From Arthrobacter sp. Hiyo8 (GTDB lineage Bacteria; Actinomycetota; Actinomycetes; Actinomycetales; Micrococcaceae), in assembly GCA_001549895.1 (NCBI GenBank), contig AP014719.1:1984001-2048000 (forward strand): 64,000 bases of DNA, read 5' to 3'. The notes beneath the pieces are model-generated. The model saw nothing but the letters and a program-made list of their open reading frames with translations, did not search any database and was not told where the DNA came from. Both the position numbers and the translations under genes were made by a program. Shown here piece after piece: positions 18,214-29,024 of the stretch. Each line of letters starts with the position of its first letter. The stretch's first letter is position 1.

Positions 18214-21006
18214 CTATCCCGTGTTCCGGAGGCCGGCGGCCACGCCGTTGACGGTGATGAGCATGGCCCGCTGGAGGCGTTCGTCGATCTCGGCACCGGA
18301 AATGGAAGCTTCACGGACGCGGCGCAACAACTCCACCTGCAGGTAACTGATGGGTCGAGGTATTGGTCGCGGATTTCGAGGGAACGCTTGAGCGTCGGCT
18401 GGGCTTCCAAGAGCTCGGTTTCGCCGCTCAGGAGTTCCACTTCGGCAACCGTGAGATCGTATTCAGTGCGGATCGCCTTGAACAAATGGTGCAGCTCTTC
18501 CGGAACCAGCGAAGACACGTAGTGCCCGGCGATGTCCATGTCGGTCTTGGCCAGGGTCATCTCCACGTTGGAAATCACGGACTGGAAGAAGTGCCAGCGC
18601 TTCATCATTTCGGCAAGCTCAGCGGTGTTGCCTGCCTCGCGGGCTGCCTTCAGGCCTGAGCCAACGCCGAACCAACCCGGAACGATCTGCCGGGACTGCG
18701 TCCAACCGAAGACCCACGGAATGGCCCGCAACCCGCCCAGTCCCGCACCGGAATCCGGCCGCTTGGAGGGCCGCGAGCCGATGTTCAGGGATCCGAGTTG
18801 CTCCACCGGCGTCGAGGCAAGGAAGTACGCCGGCAGGTCCGGATCGTCGATCAGGGAACGGTACTGGGCAAACGCGGCGTCGGAAATAATCTCCATGACG
18901 TGTCCGTAGCGCTCGCGCTCGTCGTCGGAGGTGCGCGGGGTGCGGTGCAGCGCGGAACCCTGCATCACGGCCGCCAGGGAGAGCTCAAGGTTTTCGCGGG
19001 CGAGCTCCGGCAAGGAGTACTTGTCCGAGATGACTTCGCCCTGCTCGGTGAACTTGATGGCGCCTTCAAGCACTCCGTTGGGCTGGGCCATGATGGCGTC
19101 GTAGGTCGGTCCGCCACCACGGCCTACGGAACCGCCGCGGCCATGGAACAAACGGACGTTGACGCCATGCTTGGCGGCGACGTCGCGTAGCTTGCGTTGG
19201 GTCTTGTGGATCTCCCACTGGCTGGTCATGACACCGGATTCCTTGTTGGAGTCCGAGTAGCCGAGCATGATCTCCTGGACATCGCCACGCAGCCGTACCA
19301 GCTCACGATACGACGGGTCAGAGAGCAGCAAGTCAACGATTTCGGCCGAAGCACGCAGCTCTTCCACGGTCTCCAGGAGCGGGCGAAGCCGATCTTGGCA
19401 TACGGAGCCGCGCCGAACAGGTCAATCAGTCCGGCTTCGCGGCCAGCACAGCGGCAGCCAGGACATCGTCCGCGCCGCGCGTCATGGAGATGATGTAGGT
19501 TTCGACGACATCGGGCCCGTACGTCTGGAGGGCGTGGCGGATGCTGCGGAAGACGTCGTAGGTGCGGTCGCCGTCGCCGTCGAGCTTGATGGGGTGGCCG
19601 GACAGCGGGCGGCGCGAAGCCAGCTCCGCGCTCAGCCGCTCGAAGCGTTCGGCGCGGCTCAACTCGCCGTAGGGAGTTCCGACGCCGATCCGGTCCACCA
19701 ACTGCCCGACGGCGTCGTGGTGGTAGTCGGCATGCTCACGGATGTCGAGGGTCGCCAAGTGCAGCCCGAAGGAAGCGATCGCCCGGCGGACCCGGGCCAG
19801 GGCGCCGTCGGCCACGAGCACAGCCGAGTGCTTACGCAGCGAGGCTTCCAACAGCTCGAGCTCTGCCAGGAGTTCCGAGGTGGAAGCGTAGTCGCGGCCG
19901 GGTTCGTGGTGGCTGGATGCGGACACGCGGCGGCCCGTGTTGATGAGCTTGGCCTTGATGCAGGTCAGCTTGAGGCGGTAGGGCTCCTGCGCGTTCAGCT
20001 CCAGGATGCGCTTGTCCAGGCCGGGCAGGTTCTTGAGGTCGACGGCGATCGAGTCCAGGAGATCCTTTTCCGCGTCCACCAAGGCTGTGGAGTTGGAGAG
20101 GATGGAGATCAGTTCGTCGATCATCGAGATGCTGATCCGGACGGCGTGCTGGTTCTGCAGCTGCAGGATCTCTCGCGTGACCGAAGCGGTGACGTTCGGG
20201 TTGCCGTCGCGGTCTCCGCCGATCCAGGAACCGAAACGGATGGGGCGTTGTGCGCTGGCAGCACGACGCCGTGCTCCCCCAGCAGCTCTGAAAGGTCCGT
20301 GAGCATTTCCGGCATGGCATCGGTCAGGATGCTGCTCAGGTAGTAGATGGCGTTGCGGGCCTCGTCCACGGGAGTGGGCGGACCTGGCGCAGTTCATCGG
20401 TCTGCCACATCTGGTCGATGATCTCGGCGAGCTGGCGGTCCTGCCGACGGCGGGCGGCCGTGCCCTCAACGGTGGATTCGGCCAGGACGTCCGAGAGTTT
20501 ACGGATCTTGTCCAGCACCGAACGCCGCGAGGCTTCGGTGGGGTGCGCGGTGAAAATAGGACGAACGTCCAGCTCATTGACGACGTCCTGCAGGGCTTTG
20601 GTTCCGGCCTCGTCGGCGATCTCGGCCACGGCTTTGGCCAACCAGCCGTCCTTTTCCTGACGGGTGCGCAGTCCACGGACGCGGTGCACTTGTTCGGCGG
20701 CGTTGGCGAGGTGGAAATAGAAGGCGAAGGCGCGGACCAGCTCGGTGGCTTCCTCAAGCGGCAATGAGGCGAGCAACTCACGGACCTGGGCGACGACGTC
20801 GTGCGCGCTCCACGGGCCTGTGGCATCGGCGCCGCCGCGGGCGGCTTCCTTGGATTCCTTGGTGAGCAGGCGCACCTGCTCGACGAGCTGGAGCAGCTCG
20901 GGCCATGCTGGCGGACCAATGACTCTCCGAGAAGCGTGGAGACGCGGCGGACATCGGCCCGCAGTTCCGCGGCAAGGTCGGTGCTGAGATGTGCAGTGTC
21001 AACCAT
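18214..21006 (-). CDS. ppc: Phosphoenolpyruvate carboxylase
   Basis: The anaplerotic enzyme carboxylating PEP to oxaloacetate, about 932 residues, normal for the family. Visible motifs are [11 protein letters not shown] with the catalytic His, [31 protein letters not shown] and [20 protein letters not shown]. The C terminus AAGLRNTG ends in the conserved Gly. The start [18 protein letters not shown] is at 21006. At least five frameshifts break it (near 20900, 20390, 20240, 19420 and 18355), and all motifs are present when the frames are joined. It is a single gene, divergent from the DUF1684 gene across repeat P1 copy 2. Confidence 0.95.
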
Positions 21007-21171
21007 GAAAAATACCTTCTGGCGTTGGGTGTGGCCGTACACTGCGCTGGATACTGTGAGCCGGATTACTAATATTTCCAAAGGAATCCTACCCGCAGCC
21101 CTGAGGCCGGTGGCAATCCGTCTCAAATGTTGTCGCGGGCTCCGCCTGCGCGCTCCGCCCGCCCGCTCCGG

Positions 21172-21237
21172 CCCAACTGACTAGCAGTTGTTGTCGTTAT
21201 GAGCCGTCAAAACGACAACAACTGCTAGTCAGTTGGG
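21172..21237. repeat. Palindromic repeat, family P1 copy 2 (perfect 27-base arms)
   Basis: Arms 21172-21198 and 21211-21237 are perfectly complementary over 27 bases, around the loop ATGAGCCGTCAA. They begin CCCAACTGACTAGCAG and end TTGTTGTCGTT. The copy at 11997-12062 shares arm sequence, loop and the upstream CCGCCCGCTCC. This copy lies between the divergent ppc and DUF1684 genes, so it is not simply a terminator between convergent genes. The rest of 21007-21305 holds nothing else I recognise. Confidence 0.9.
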
Positions 21238-21305
21238 TTCCGGGAATGGTGGCGACGGGTGCATGGTTAAGCCAACGAACACCGCCCCAAGCCGCTGGAG
21301 GAACC

Positions 21306-22142
21306 ATGAGCGCAACAGCCCCCGCAAGCAACGCCCAGCTGGAACGCTGGCAACGTTTCCGCACCGGCCGCAACGCCGCCCTCGCTGCGGACCACGGCTG
21401 GCTGACCCTCACCTCTTTCCAGTGGCTCGAATCCGCACCCGCCGCCGTCGAGCTCGTCCCGGGGCTTTGGTCGACGGACGGCACGACGGCGACACTCACC
21501 GCGAGCGCGACCGACGGACTCACGCTCGTGGAGACGGGAGCTCCCGTGGACGGCACGATTTCAGCCACCCTCCAGGACGAGGAATCGCTCATGTGGGTGC
21601 AGTTCGGCGGCTCGGATGGCACGGAAGTGGTGGTGGAACTTGCCATGCGCGCGGACAAGTACGCTATCCGGACCAGGGATGACTCCTCGCCCGTACTGAC
21701 GGAGTTCGACGCTGTTCCCACCTTTGAATACAACCCGGACTGGGTGCTTGAAGGCCGCTTCGAGGCGTACCCCGAGCCCGTGGATGTGCCCATCGGGACA
21801 GCCAATCCTTTGGTGGATGGGGTGCACCGATCGGTAGGCGAGGTGGTTTTCCGGGCGCCTGGACTTCCCCACGAGATCCGCCTGCACGCCGAGGCCGAGA
21901 AGCTCGGAGCCCTCACGGTGACCTTCCACGACGAGACGAACGGCAACACCACGGACGAATGGCGCAAGCTGGCCGTCTCGCGCCCCCGGCCCGACGGTTC
22001 CGTGGTCCTCGACTTCAACCGCGCCATCAACTACCCGAGCGCCTTCACTCCATATGGCACATGCCCTATGCCTGTAGCGGGAAATTCGATTGACGTGGCG
22101 GTCGAGGCCGGGGAGAAGCTGCCGGCCGGCCGGATCGTCTAA
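21306..22142 (+). CDS. DUF1684 domain protein
   Basis: 278 intact residues from ATG 21306. The family signature appears near the C terminus as LDFNRAINYPSAFTPYGTCP. The N-terminal part has WQRFRTGRNAALAADHGWL with the conserved GWL turn. There is no signal peptide. DUF1684 proteins occur widely in actinobacteria and have no settled biochemical role. It is separated from the downstream fusion gene by a LacI-type operator, so it is not obviously part of that operon. Confidence 0.85.
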   Translation: MSATAPASNAQLERWQRFRTGRNAALAADHGWLTLTSFQWLESAPAAVELVPGLWSTDGTTATLTASATDGLTLVETGAPVDGTISATLQDEESLMWVQFGGSDGTEVVVELAMRADKYAIRTRDDSSPVLTEFDAVPTFEYNPDWVLEGRFEAYPEPVDVPIGTANPLVDGVHRSVGEVVFRAPGLPHEIRLHAEAEKLGALTVTFHDETNGNTTDEWRKLAVSRPRPDGSVVLDFNRAINYPSAFTPYGTCPMPVAGNSIDVAVEAGEKLPAGRIV

Positions 22143-22208
22143 ACGCAGCCCTCCAAACGCAGCAAACCAAAGCCGTTACATCTCCCCTCGACTCAAGGTA
22201 CACTCTTC

Positions 22209-22226
22209 TTGGAAAGCGCTTACCAA
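22209..22226. promoter_or_regulatory. LacI-type operator 1
   Basis: TTGGAAAGCGCTTACCAA is a near-perfect palindrome with the central AGCGCT typical of LacI/GalR sites. It is 61 bp upstream of the fusion gene start. It closely matches the sites at 27693, 29006 and 29025. Confidence 0.8.
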
Positions 22227-22286
22227 GCGGTCCTGAAACGACACCGACGTCAGCAGCCCGCCTCCCGGGGACAGATGAGGAGAGCC

Positions 22287-24357
22287 ATGGGCACCCTGTC
22301 CACGCCCGTCCCGGCAGAACGCAACCCGGCAGAACACAAACAGTCCGGCCATGAGCCCAGCAGGGTGGCCCTTATTGGGGTCCACGGCTTCGGCGCGCAC
22401 CACCTGCAGAACCTCGAAAGGCTCCAGGCAAACGGCGTGGTGCGACTTGTTGCCGTGGCGGATCCGAATCCGCCCGCCCCCGGCGCCCTCCCGCCCGGAA
22501 CCGCGGTATTCAGCAACTTGGACGAGCTCTTGGCGGGAACCCCCGCGTTGGACCTCGTCATTGTGGCCACCCCCATCCAGACGCACGCGCAACTCGCCCT
22601 CACGACGCTCCCCCACGCCGATCTGTACCTCGAGAAGCCTCCAGTCGCTTCTCTCGCCGACTTCAATCGCCTGCAGGAAGCCGCCACCGCAGCCGGCAGA
22701 ATCGTCCAGGTCGGCTTCCAAAGCCTCGGATCCCGGGCCTCCAGGCCATTGATGAACTCCTTGCGGCGGGAGAGATCGGCACGCTCCTGGGCATCTCGGC
22801 CACCGGGCGTTGGGTGCGTGACCGCGCCTATTACAAACGCTCACGATGGGCGGGTAAGCGCAGCCTTGACGGCGTCGACGTCGTCGATGGGGTGGCGACC
22901 AACCCCCTGGCCCACGCCATCGCCACAGCGCTGAGGATCGCCGGGCGAAAACCGTGGACGATCTTGCGTCCGTGGATACGGACCTGTACCGCGCCAACGA
23001 CATCGAAGCCGACGACACCTCCGTCATCCGGATCCGCACCGCAGCGGCGTGCCCATCACGTGCGCGCTCACCCTCTGCGCCGCCGAGTCCGTGGAACCGT
23101 ACATCACCCTGCAGGGCAGCGAAGGCACTGCAGTGTTCCATTACACCGAAGACCGCCTCACTGTCAGCTCTGCCGCCGGGAAGCGCGAAACCGTATACGG
23201 CCGGGTGGACCTCACCGAAGACCTGCTGGAGCATCGTCGCTCGACGCCGGGCCCGCAACCGCGGCGCCGCTGATCAGTCCGCTCGCGGACAGCGGCGCCT
23301 TCATGCAGGTCCTCGAAGCCATCCGCACCGCGGAATCTCCGGCGCTGATACCGGAGCAGTACGTCACCTGGGAGGGCGAGGGCGACGCCGCCCGTCCCGT
23401 GGTCGACGGAATCGAAGACGCCCTGGAACGCGCGACGGCGGCGCACGCCACCTTCAGCGAACTCGGCTTGCCTTGGGCGCGGCCAGCCGTCGACGCCGGA
23501 AGGCCGGTTTTGAGCCTGCCCGACGGCGGCGAGCTTGGCGGCGCTGCCCTGTTGGCGACCGTGCAGAGCGGTACAGGCCTTGCCACGCGGCTCTCCCCGC
23601 GGCCCTATCTGCACCCGGTCCGTACACTGGCCGGAGTCCCCGTAACCGATCACCTGCCGGCAGACCACCCCTGGCACCTTGGCGCGGGATTCACCTTGCA
23701 GGATGTGAACGGGACCAATTTCTGGGGCGGCAAAACGTACATCCGCGCGTCGGGCCCTTACGAAGAACGGCAAGACCATGGGCGCATCATCGAGCGCTCC
23801 ACAGTGTCCGGGCCCGGCTTGCTGGAGCAGGAATTGAGTTGGCAGGCATCGGACGGCGCCGAACTTCTCCGCGAACGCCGCACCACCGGCTCCCGGCAGC
23901 TCGACCGCCGCACCTGGCAACTGGAGCTAAGAACAGAACTGACCGCCGTCGTCGACTCCTCGCTGGGCAGCCCCGGCTCAAACGGCGCCCCGGAAGCGGC
24001 TACGGCGGCTTTTTCTGGCGCTTGCCTGCGTGCGCCGAAGCTGAGGTCTTCACTGCCGAAGGTCGCGGCGAACCCGAAGTCCACGGCTCGGCGTCACCGT
24101 GGCTGGCTTGGGCAGCCGACTTCCCTGGAGGCCCCGCCACCCTGGTGTTCGCTGCCCCGGCTGAGGCGCCGGATCCTTGGTTCGTCCGGATGGCGGATTA
24201 CCCCGCAGTGGGTTCGGCCCTCGCGTGGGACCGGCCAGTGGTGCTTGCCGCAGGCGACTCCTTGGTCCGCACGTTCACGGTGTGGATCGTCGACGCCAAG
24301 CTGTCTCCGGCCGAGGTTGCCGAGCTGATGGCCAACAGGGTCTCCGCCGGAGGCTAG
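22287..24357 (+). CDS. Gfo/Idh/MocA dehydrogenase fused to a PmoA-type DUF6807 domain
   Basis: About 691 residues. The N-terminal half is a Rossmann dehydrogenase: RVALIGVHGFGAHHLQNL, then LYLEKPP matching the EKP motif. The C-terminal half, from about PVLSLPDGGELGG, has YLHPVRTLAGVPVTDHLPAD, HPWHLGAGFTLQDVNGTNFW and DHGRIIERS, the His-rich pattern of DUF6807 (often mislabelled methane oxygenase PmoA). Five deletions break the frame; the first is CC at 22738-22739 (CCC expected, restoring SRALQAIDE). ATG 22287 follows GAGGAGAG. A LacI operator lies upstream, tying it to the sugar locus. Substrate is unknown. Confidence 0.82.
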
Positions 24358-24365
24358 GCACGCAG

Positions 24366-24396
24366 AAGGGCGGGGCACGCAACGTGCCCCGCCCTT
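24366..24396. terminator. Bidirectional terminator
   Basis: Perfect 14-base arms (AAGGGCGGGGCACG and its complement) around the loop CAA, followed by TTC. It lies in the 62-bp gap between the convergent fusion gene and the TIM-barrel isomerase gene. Confidence 0.8.
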
Positions 24397-24419
24397 TCAG
24401 ACCCGCCCGCGCCGCGCCG

Positions 24420-25275
24420 TTAGGCGTACGGAAGCACGAGTTCCGCGTAGCGCTGCTTCATGGTTTCCAGGACTGAATCGCCGTCTGCGTCCCAGATGTC
24501 TTGGTTGAAGATTTCGACCTCGATGTCGCCCGTGTATCCGGCGTCGCGCACCCAGCTGCCGATCGTCGCGAAGTCGATCACGCCGTCGCCCATCATGCCG
24601 CGGGACAGCAGGGCGTCGGCGGCGATGGGGAGGTTGAAATCGCACACCTGGTAGGAGGCGATCCGGTTTTCCCGGCCGGCCCGCTGGATCTGCTGCTTCA
24701 GTTCCGGGTCCCACCACACGTGGAAGGTGTCGACGGCGACGCCCACCGCCTTCGCGTCGTAAGGCGAGGCGAGGTCGAGCGCTTGGCCCAGCGTCGAGAT
24801 GAGGGCCCGGTCCGCTGCGTACATCGGGTGCAGGGGTTCGAGCACCAGCCGGACCCCGTGTTCGACGGCGAAGGGCACCAGGTCCTCGAGGCGGTCGGCC
24901 ACGCGCTGGCGGGCCGCGACGACGTCCTTCTCTCCCGGGCGAGTCCGCCGACCACCAGGAACAGCTCCTGCGTATCCAGGGCCACGGCTTCGAGGATGGC
25001 TGCCCGGTTGTCCGCCACAGCGGCGGCCTGCCCTTCGGCGTCGGCGGCTGTGAGGAAGCCTCCCGGCAGAGGGAGGAAACGCGAAGTCCGGCGTCCTTGA
25101 TCAGCTTGGCCGCTTTGTCCAGGCCGGTGTCGGCGACGATGTCCCGCCACGGGCCGATCGCCGGGATCCCGGCACGGACGCAACCGTCCACCGCCTCGGC
25201 GAGGGTCCATTTCTTGGTGGTGGCGCTGTTGAGTGACAATCTGGAAAAGTCGGACGGCCGCGAAAAGTCGTTCAT
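24420..25275 (-). CDS. TIM-barrel sugar phosphate isomerase/epimerase (AP endonuclease 2 family)
   Basis: About 285 residues starting MNDFSRPSDFSRLSLNSATT. The metal-binding residues expected of this barrel are visible in RLVLEPLHPM (Glu), VAVDTFHVWWDP (Asp and His), QVCDFNLPI and IEVEIFNQDIW (Glu). At least two frameshifts occur, near 25060 and 24930. The start overlaps the stop of the DUF993 gene as ATGA, so it is the third gene of an operon with the dehydrogenase and DUF993 genes. It probably isomerises or epimerises a keto-sugar intermediate; the substrate is unknown. Confidence 0.85.
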
Positions 25276-26483
25276 GCGCTCACCCCGTTGATGCGGAGGT
25301 AATCGGACATGCGGAAGGCGGCCAACGCGGGATCGCTCAGGAGCCCGGCCTGGTCGGCGAGTTCGAAGGTGCGTGCCAGGTGGACCACGGAGCGCCCGGA
25401 ATGCAGCCCGCCGACCATTTGGAATCCGGGCTGTTTGCCGTTGAGCCAGGACATGAAGGCGATCCCGGTCTTGTAGTAGAACGTGGGGCGCTGAAGATGT
25501 GCTTGCCCAGTTCGCGGGTGGAGTCCAGGATGGCGCGCGCGTCCGCGGCGTCGCCGGCGTCGTACTTCTGCAAGGCGACCGAGGCGGCAGGGTAGATCGC
25601 GGCGAAGATGCCCAACAGCGCGTCCGAGTGGTGGGCGCCGTCGCCGTCGATCAGTTCCGGGTAGTTGAAATCGTCGCCGGTGTAGAGGCGGACGCCCTCC
25701 GGAAGGGCTGCACGCAGGGCAACTTCATGCGAAGCGTCGAGCAGCGAGACCTTCACTCCGTCCACCTTGTCCGCGTGGTCCCGGATCAGGCCAAGGAAGG
25801 TTTCCGTTGATTCGGCGACGTCGTCCGATCCCCAGTAGCCGGCCAGTGCGGGGTCGAACATGGTCCCGAGCCAGTGCAGGATGACGGGCTGGTCCACCTC
25901 ACTGAGGAGCGTGGAGTAGACCTGCAGATAGTCCTCAGGGCTTGCTGCCACCTTGGCCAGCGCCCGCGACGCCATGATGATGACCTTCGGTCCCGCTTCA
26001 CTCACGACGGCGATCTGCTCGCGGTAGGCGTCCAGCACGGTCTTGATTCCGGCGGGCCCTCGGGGACAGAGTCCAGGTCCAGCTGGTCAGTTCCGGCACC
26101 GCAAGAGACGAGGTCCCTGACGGTCTTCCCGGCGGTAGCGGTGTTGCCGGATGCCACCACGGATGTCGCTTCGACGCCGGTTCGCTTGATGAGCTGCTGC
26201 GTGGCGGCCCAGTCCAGGCCCATGCCTCGCTGGGCGGTGTCCATGGCGTCGGCAACACCCAGGCCGTAGGACCACAGCTCGTGCCGGTACGCCATGGTGG
26301 CGTCCCAGTCCAAGCGCGCGGGGCACCCGGGGTGTTGTCGGCCGTTGCTTCGGGGATCACGTGCGCCGCGGCGTAGGCACGCCGTGAGGTCAAGGGCGAC
26401 GTCGGCCTGGCCCACGACGTTGCCGGCCGCACCTTGTAGAGGCGGGTCCCGCCGTCGTGGTTTGGAAGGAGGAGGGAAGTCAT
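25272..26483 (-). CDS. DUF993 protein (dihydrodipicolinate synthase-like aldolase fold)
   Basis: About 403 residues starting MTSLLLPNHDGGTRLYKV. YRHELWSYGLGVADAMDTAQ and PVILHWLGTMFDPALAGYWG match DUF993, a family placed with class I aldolase barrels. VDGVKVSLLDA supplies a Lys at the expected Schiff-base strand. Frameshifts occur near 26420, 26315, 26050 and 25490. The ATG overlaps the preceding dehydrogenase stop (TGATG), so translation is coupled. An aldol cleavage or hydration step in sugar breakdown is inferred from fold and context. Confidence 0.8.
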
Positions 26484-27662
26484 CAGAGCACGATCTCCGG
26501 GATGTCGATGGTGCGGCGCTCGGCCGAGGACTGCAGGCCGAGTTCTGCGAGCTGCACGCCGCGGGCGGCGGAAAGCAGGCCGAAGCGGTGCTCCCGGCCG
26601 GCGACGACGTCGCGCAGGAATTCTTCCCATTGCAGCTTGAAGCCGTTGTCCAGATCGGCGTTCGCGGGAACTTCCTGCCACTGGCTGCGGAAGGACTCCG
26701 TAACGGGCAGGTCCGGGTTCCAGACGGGCTTGGGGTGTGGGCGCGCTGCTGCGCGACGCACTTGTTCAGGCCCGCGACGGCGGACCCGTGCGTGCCGTCG
26801 ATCTGGAACTCCACGAGTTCGTCGCGGTAGACGCGGACCGCCCAGGAGGAGTTGATCTGTCCGACGACGTCGTCCCCGCCAGGGGTCTCTAGCTCGAAGA
26901 TGCCGTAGGAGGCGTCGTCGGCCGTGGCCTTGTATTCCTTGCCCTGTTCGTCCCAGCGGGTCGGGATGTGCGTGGCCGTCTTGGCATTGACGCTCTTGAC
27001 CTTGCCGATGATGCCTTCAAGGACGTAGTTCCAGTGGCAGAACATGTCCGTTGTCATGCCGCCGCCGTCTTCCTTGCGGTAGTTCCAGGACGGGCGCTGC
27101 GCCGCCTGGACGTCGCCTTCGAAGACCCAGTAGCCGAATTCGCCGCGGATCGAGAGGATCCGGCCGAAGAAGCCTTCGTCCACCAGGCGGCGCAGCTTGA
27201 CCAGCCCCGGCAGGTACAGCTTGTCGTGCACCACGCCGGCCGTGACCCCGGATTCCTTGCCGATGCGGGCCAGCTCGATGGCCTCCTCCAGCGTCTCCGC
27301 CGTCGGCTTCTCGGTGAAAATGTGCTTTCCGGCGCGCATGGCCTTCTTCAGCGTCGCCGCGCGGAGGCTCGTCATCGACGCATCGAAAACGACGTCGACC
27401 GTGGGGTCGTTGATAACTGCGTCGAGGTCGGTGGACCACTCGGACACCTTGTGGAGTTCGGCGAGTTCGCGGATCTTCGCTTCGTTGCGGCCAACCAGGA
27501 TCGGTTCGACCTGGACGCGGGTGCCGTCTGCCAAGGTGAAGCCCCGGCGTCGCGGATGGGAAGGATGGAACGCAGCAGGTGCTGGCGGTAGCCCATCCGG
27601 CCAGTGATGCCGTTCATGGCGATCCTTATGGACTTTGTTGCTGTAACAGAATTGGTGCCCAT
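26483..27662 (-). CDS. Gfo/Idh/MocA NAD(P)-dependent dehydrogenase
   Basis: About 393 residues from ATG 27662 after GAAGAAGGA. The start MGTNSVTATKSIRIAMNGIT then GRMGYRQHLLR is a Rossmann turn of the G-x-x-G-x-x type. HIFTEKPTAETLEEAIELA holds the EKP motif, and SWNYRKEDGGGMTTDMFCHW carries the downstream catalytic region with a His. Frameshifts occur near 27540 and 26735. It is first in the operon 27662 to 24420 and has two LacI-type sites upstream. It probably oxidises a sugar or polyol; the hydroxyl position is unknown. Confidence 0.85.
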
Positions 27663-27692
27663 GAGTCCTTCTTCAGATGGAAAGTAATGAGG

Positions 27693-27710
27693 TGGGAAAG
27701 CGCATTCCCA
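27693..27710. promoter_or_regulatory. LacI-type operator 2
   Basis: TGGGAAAGCGCATTCCCA is an 18-bp palindrome with one off-centre mismatch. It lies 31 bp upstream of the dehydrogenase operon start at 27662 and also upstream of the divergent LacI gene. Confidence 0.85.
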
Positions 27711-27740
27711 ATGCATTCATGATGACACGCCGCCCCGTGT

Positions 27741-27758
27741 CTGGCAATCGCTTTCCCA
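27741..27758. promoter_or_regulatory. Weaker LacI-type half-conserved site
   Basis: The segment ending TCGCTTTCCCA matches the right half of operator 2 exactly, but the left half is degenerate. It is 73 bp before the LacI gene start and 48 bp from operator 2 core to core. A possible auxiliary or autoregulatory site. Confidence 0.5.
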
Positions 27759-27831
27759 CTGCTAGTTGGGCCTGCAATAATCGGATGTTGCTGAAAGTGC
27801 CCGAGACTGAGGCTTTGAAGAGGAGTTGTCC

Positions 27832-28890
27832 GTGACTGCAAGCACGCTGTCCGAAGTGGCCAAACTGGCTGGCGTCTCCCCCGCCACGGCCTCCCGGGTG
27901 CTCAATGGTTCTGCGAGGACGCCCGCACCGGACATCGCCGAGCGCGTCCGCCAGGCGGCAGACACCCTCGGCTACATCGCGAACGCCCAGGCCCAGGCCC
28001 TGGCGAAATCCAGCACAGGCCTCATCGGCCTGATCGTGCACGACATCGCGGACCCCTATTTTTCCGCCATAGCGCAAGGCGTACAGGCCGCGGCACGGCA
28101 AGAGCGCCGCATGGTGCTGCTCGCCACCACCAACGGCACGCCCGCCGAGGAGAAGGACGCCGTCGCCGCCTTCGCTGCACGGCGGGCGGAGTCGATCGTC
28201 ATCGCAGGATCGCGTTCAACCCGTTCCGAAGACGCCCGCGCGAATACCGAGCTAGCCGCCGAACTGGACCGCTACTGCCGCAACGGCGGGCGAGTGGGCG
28301 TCGTCGGGCAAGCGATCCTGGGCGTCGCCGAAACGGACAACTACCGCACCATCGCCGTCCCGAACGAACAACTTGCGCAGGATCTGGCGCGGGAGTTGGC
28401 GCGCACCCACAAAGGACCGTTCGTCATCGTGGCAGGTCCAGAAGGGCTAACAACTTCGGATGAGCGCGTTATGGGATTCCAACGCGGCTTGTCCGACGCC
28501 GGCCAACCCGCCGCGGATGTTGTGCACGTCGCGTTCAACCGGAACGGCGGTTTCGACGCCGGCATTGAGCTTGCCTGGCGGATCAAGGCCTCCGGCCAGT
28601 CGGCGCCGGAGCAGCGTTTGTGCATTTTCGCGACCAACGATGTCATGGCCATCGGCGTGGCTGCCGCGTTGAGGGACCAGGGGCTCAGGATCCCCCACGA
28701 CGCCAGCCTCGCAGGATTCGACGACATCCAATGGCTCCGGGACTTCCGGCCGGCGCTCTCCACCGTTCACCTTCCCCTTGAGGAGATCGGCAGGCTTGCC
28801 ACCATTGCGGCCCTTTCCGACGGCGACGGCGGCGGTCCAGCCGCCGTCGCGGGCAGCGTCACCCTCCGCAAGAGCACGGGTTCGCCGTAG
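27832..28890 (+). CDS. LacI-family transcriptional regulator
   Basis: 352 intact residues. The GTG at 27832 is 6 bp after GAGGAG and is preferred to the TTG at 27826. The HTH is TLSEVAKLAGVSPATASRVL followed by the hinge ADTLGYIANAQAQALA. The periplasmic-binding-like sensor domain starts LIGLIVHDIADPYFSAIAQG and ends with the typical FDDIQWLRDFRPALSTVHLP. It is divergent from the Gfo/Idh-DUF993-isomerase operon, with operators between. It probably represses that operon, the fusion gene and the downstream MFS transporter until a sugar intermediate appears. Confidence 0.92.
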   Translation: MTASTLSEVAKLAGVSPATASRVLNGSARTPAPDIAERVRQAADTLGYIANAQAQALAKSSTGLIGLIVHDIADPYFSAIAQGVQAAARQERRMVLLATTNGTPAEEKDAVAAFAARRAESIVIAGSRSTRSEDARANTELAAELDRYCRNGGRVGVVGQAILGVAETDNYRTIAVPNEQLAQDLARELARTHKGPFVIVAGPEGLTTSDERVMGFQRGLSDAGQPAADVVHVAFNRNGGFDAGIELAWRIKASGQSAPEQRLCIFATNDVMAIGVAAALRDQGLRIPHDASLAGFDDIQWLRDFRPALSTVHLPLEEIGRLATIAALSDGDGGGPAAVAGSVTLRKSTGSP

Positions 28891-29005
28891 TTCCCCGGGC
28901 TCACGGCCGCTCCATCGATGACGCGATCGCGCCGGGCCGAGCGTCTGTCGCCAGTGTGACCGGCACAACAACTTAACCTTGACAGCACGGCCGCGCGGGT
29001 GTCTC

Positions 29006-29023
29006 ATGGAAAGCGCTTACCAG
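29006..29023. promoter_or_regulatory. LacI-type operator 3
   Basis: ATGGAAAGCGCTTACCAG differs from operator 1 only at its outer bases. It lies 131 bp before the MFS transporter start. Confidence 0.8.
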
Positions 29024-29024
29024 A

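Noticed and set aside
18214..21006. Decayed ppc pseudogene
   Set aside because: All catalytic motifs are present across the frames and the only lesions are single-base run shortenings, as elsewhere in the window.
22287..24357. A particulate methane monooxygenase subunit
   Set aside because: The PmoA label on DUF6807 is a naming artefact; there are no membrane helices and no pmoB or pmoC neighbours.
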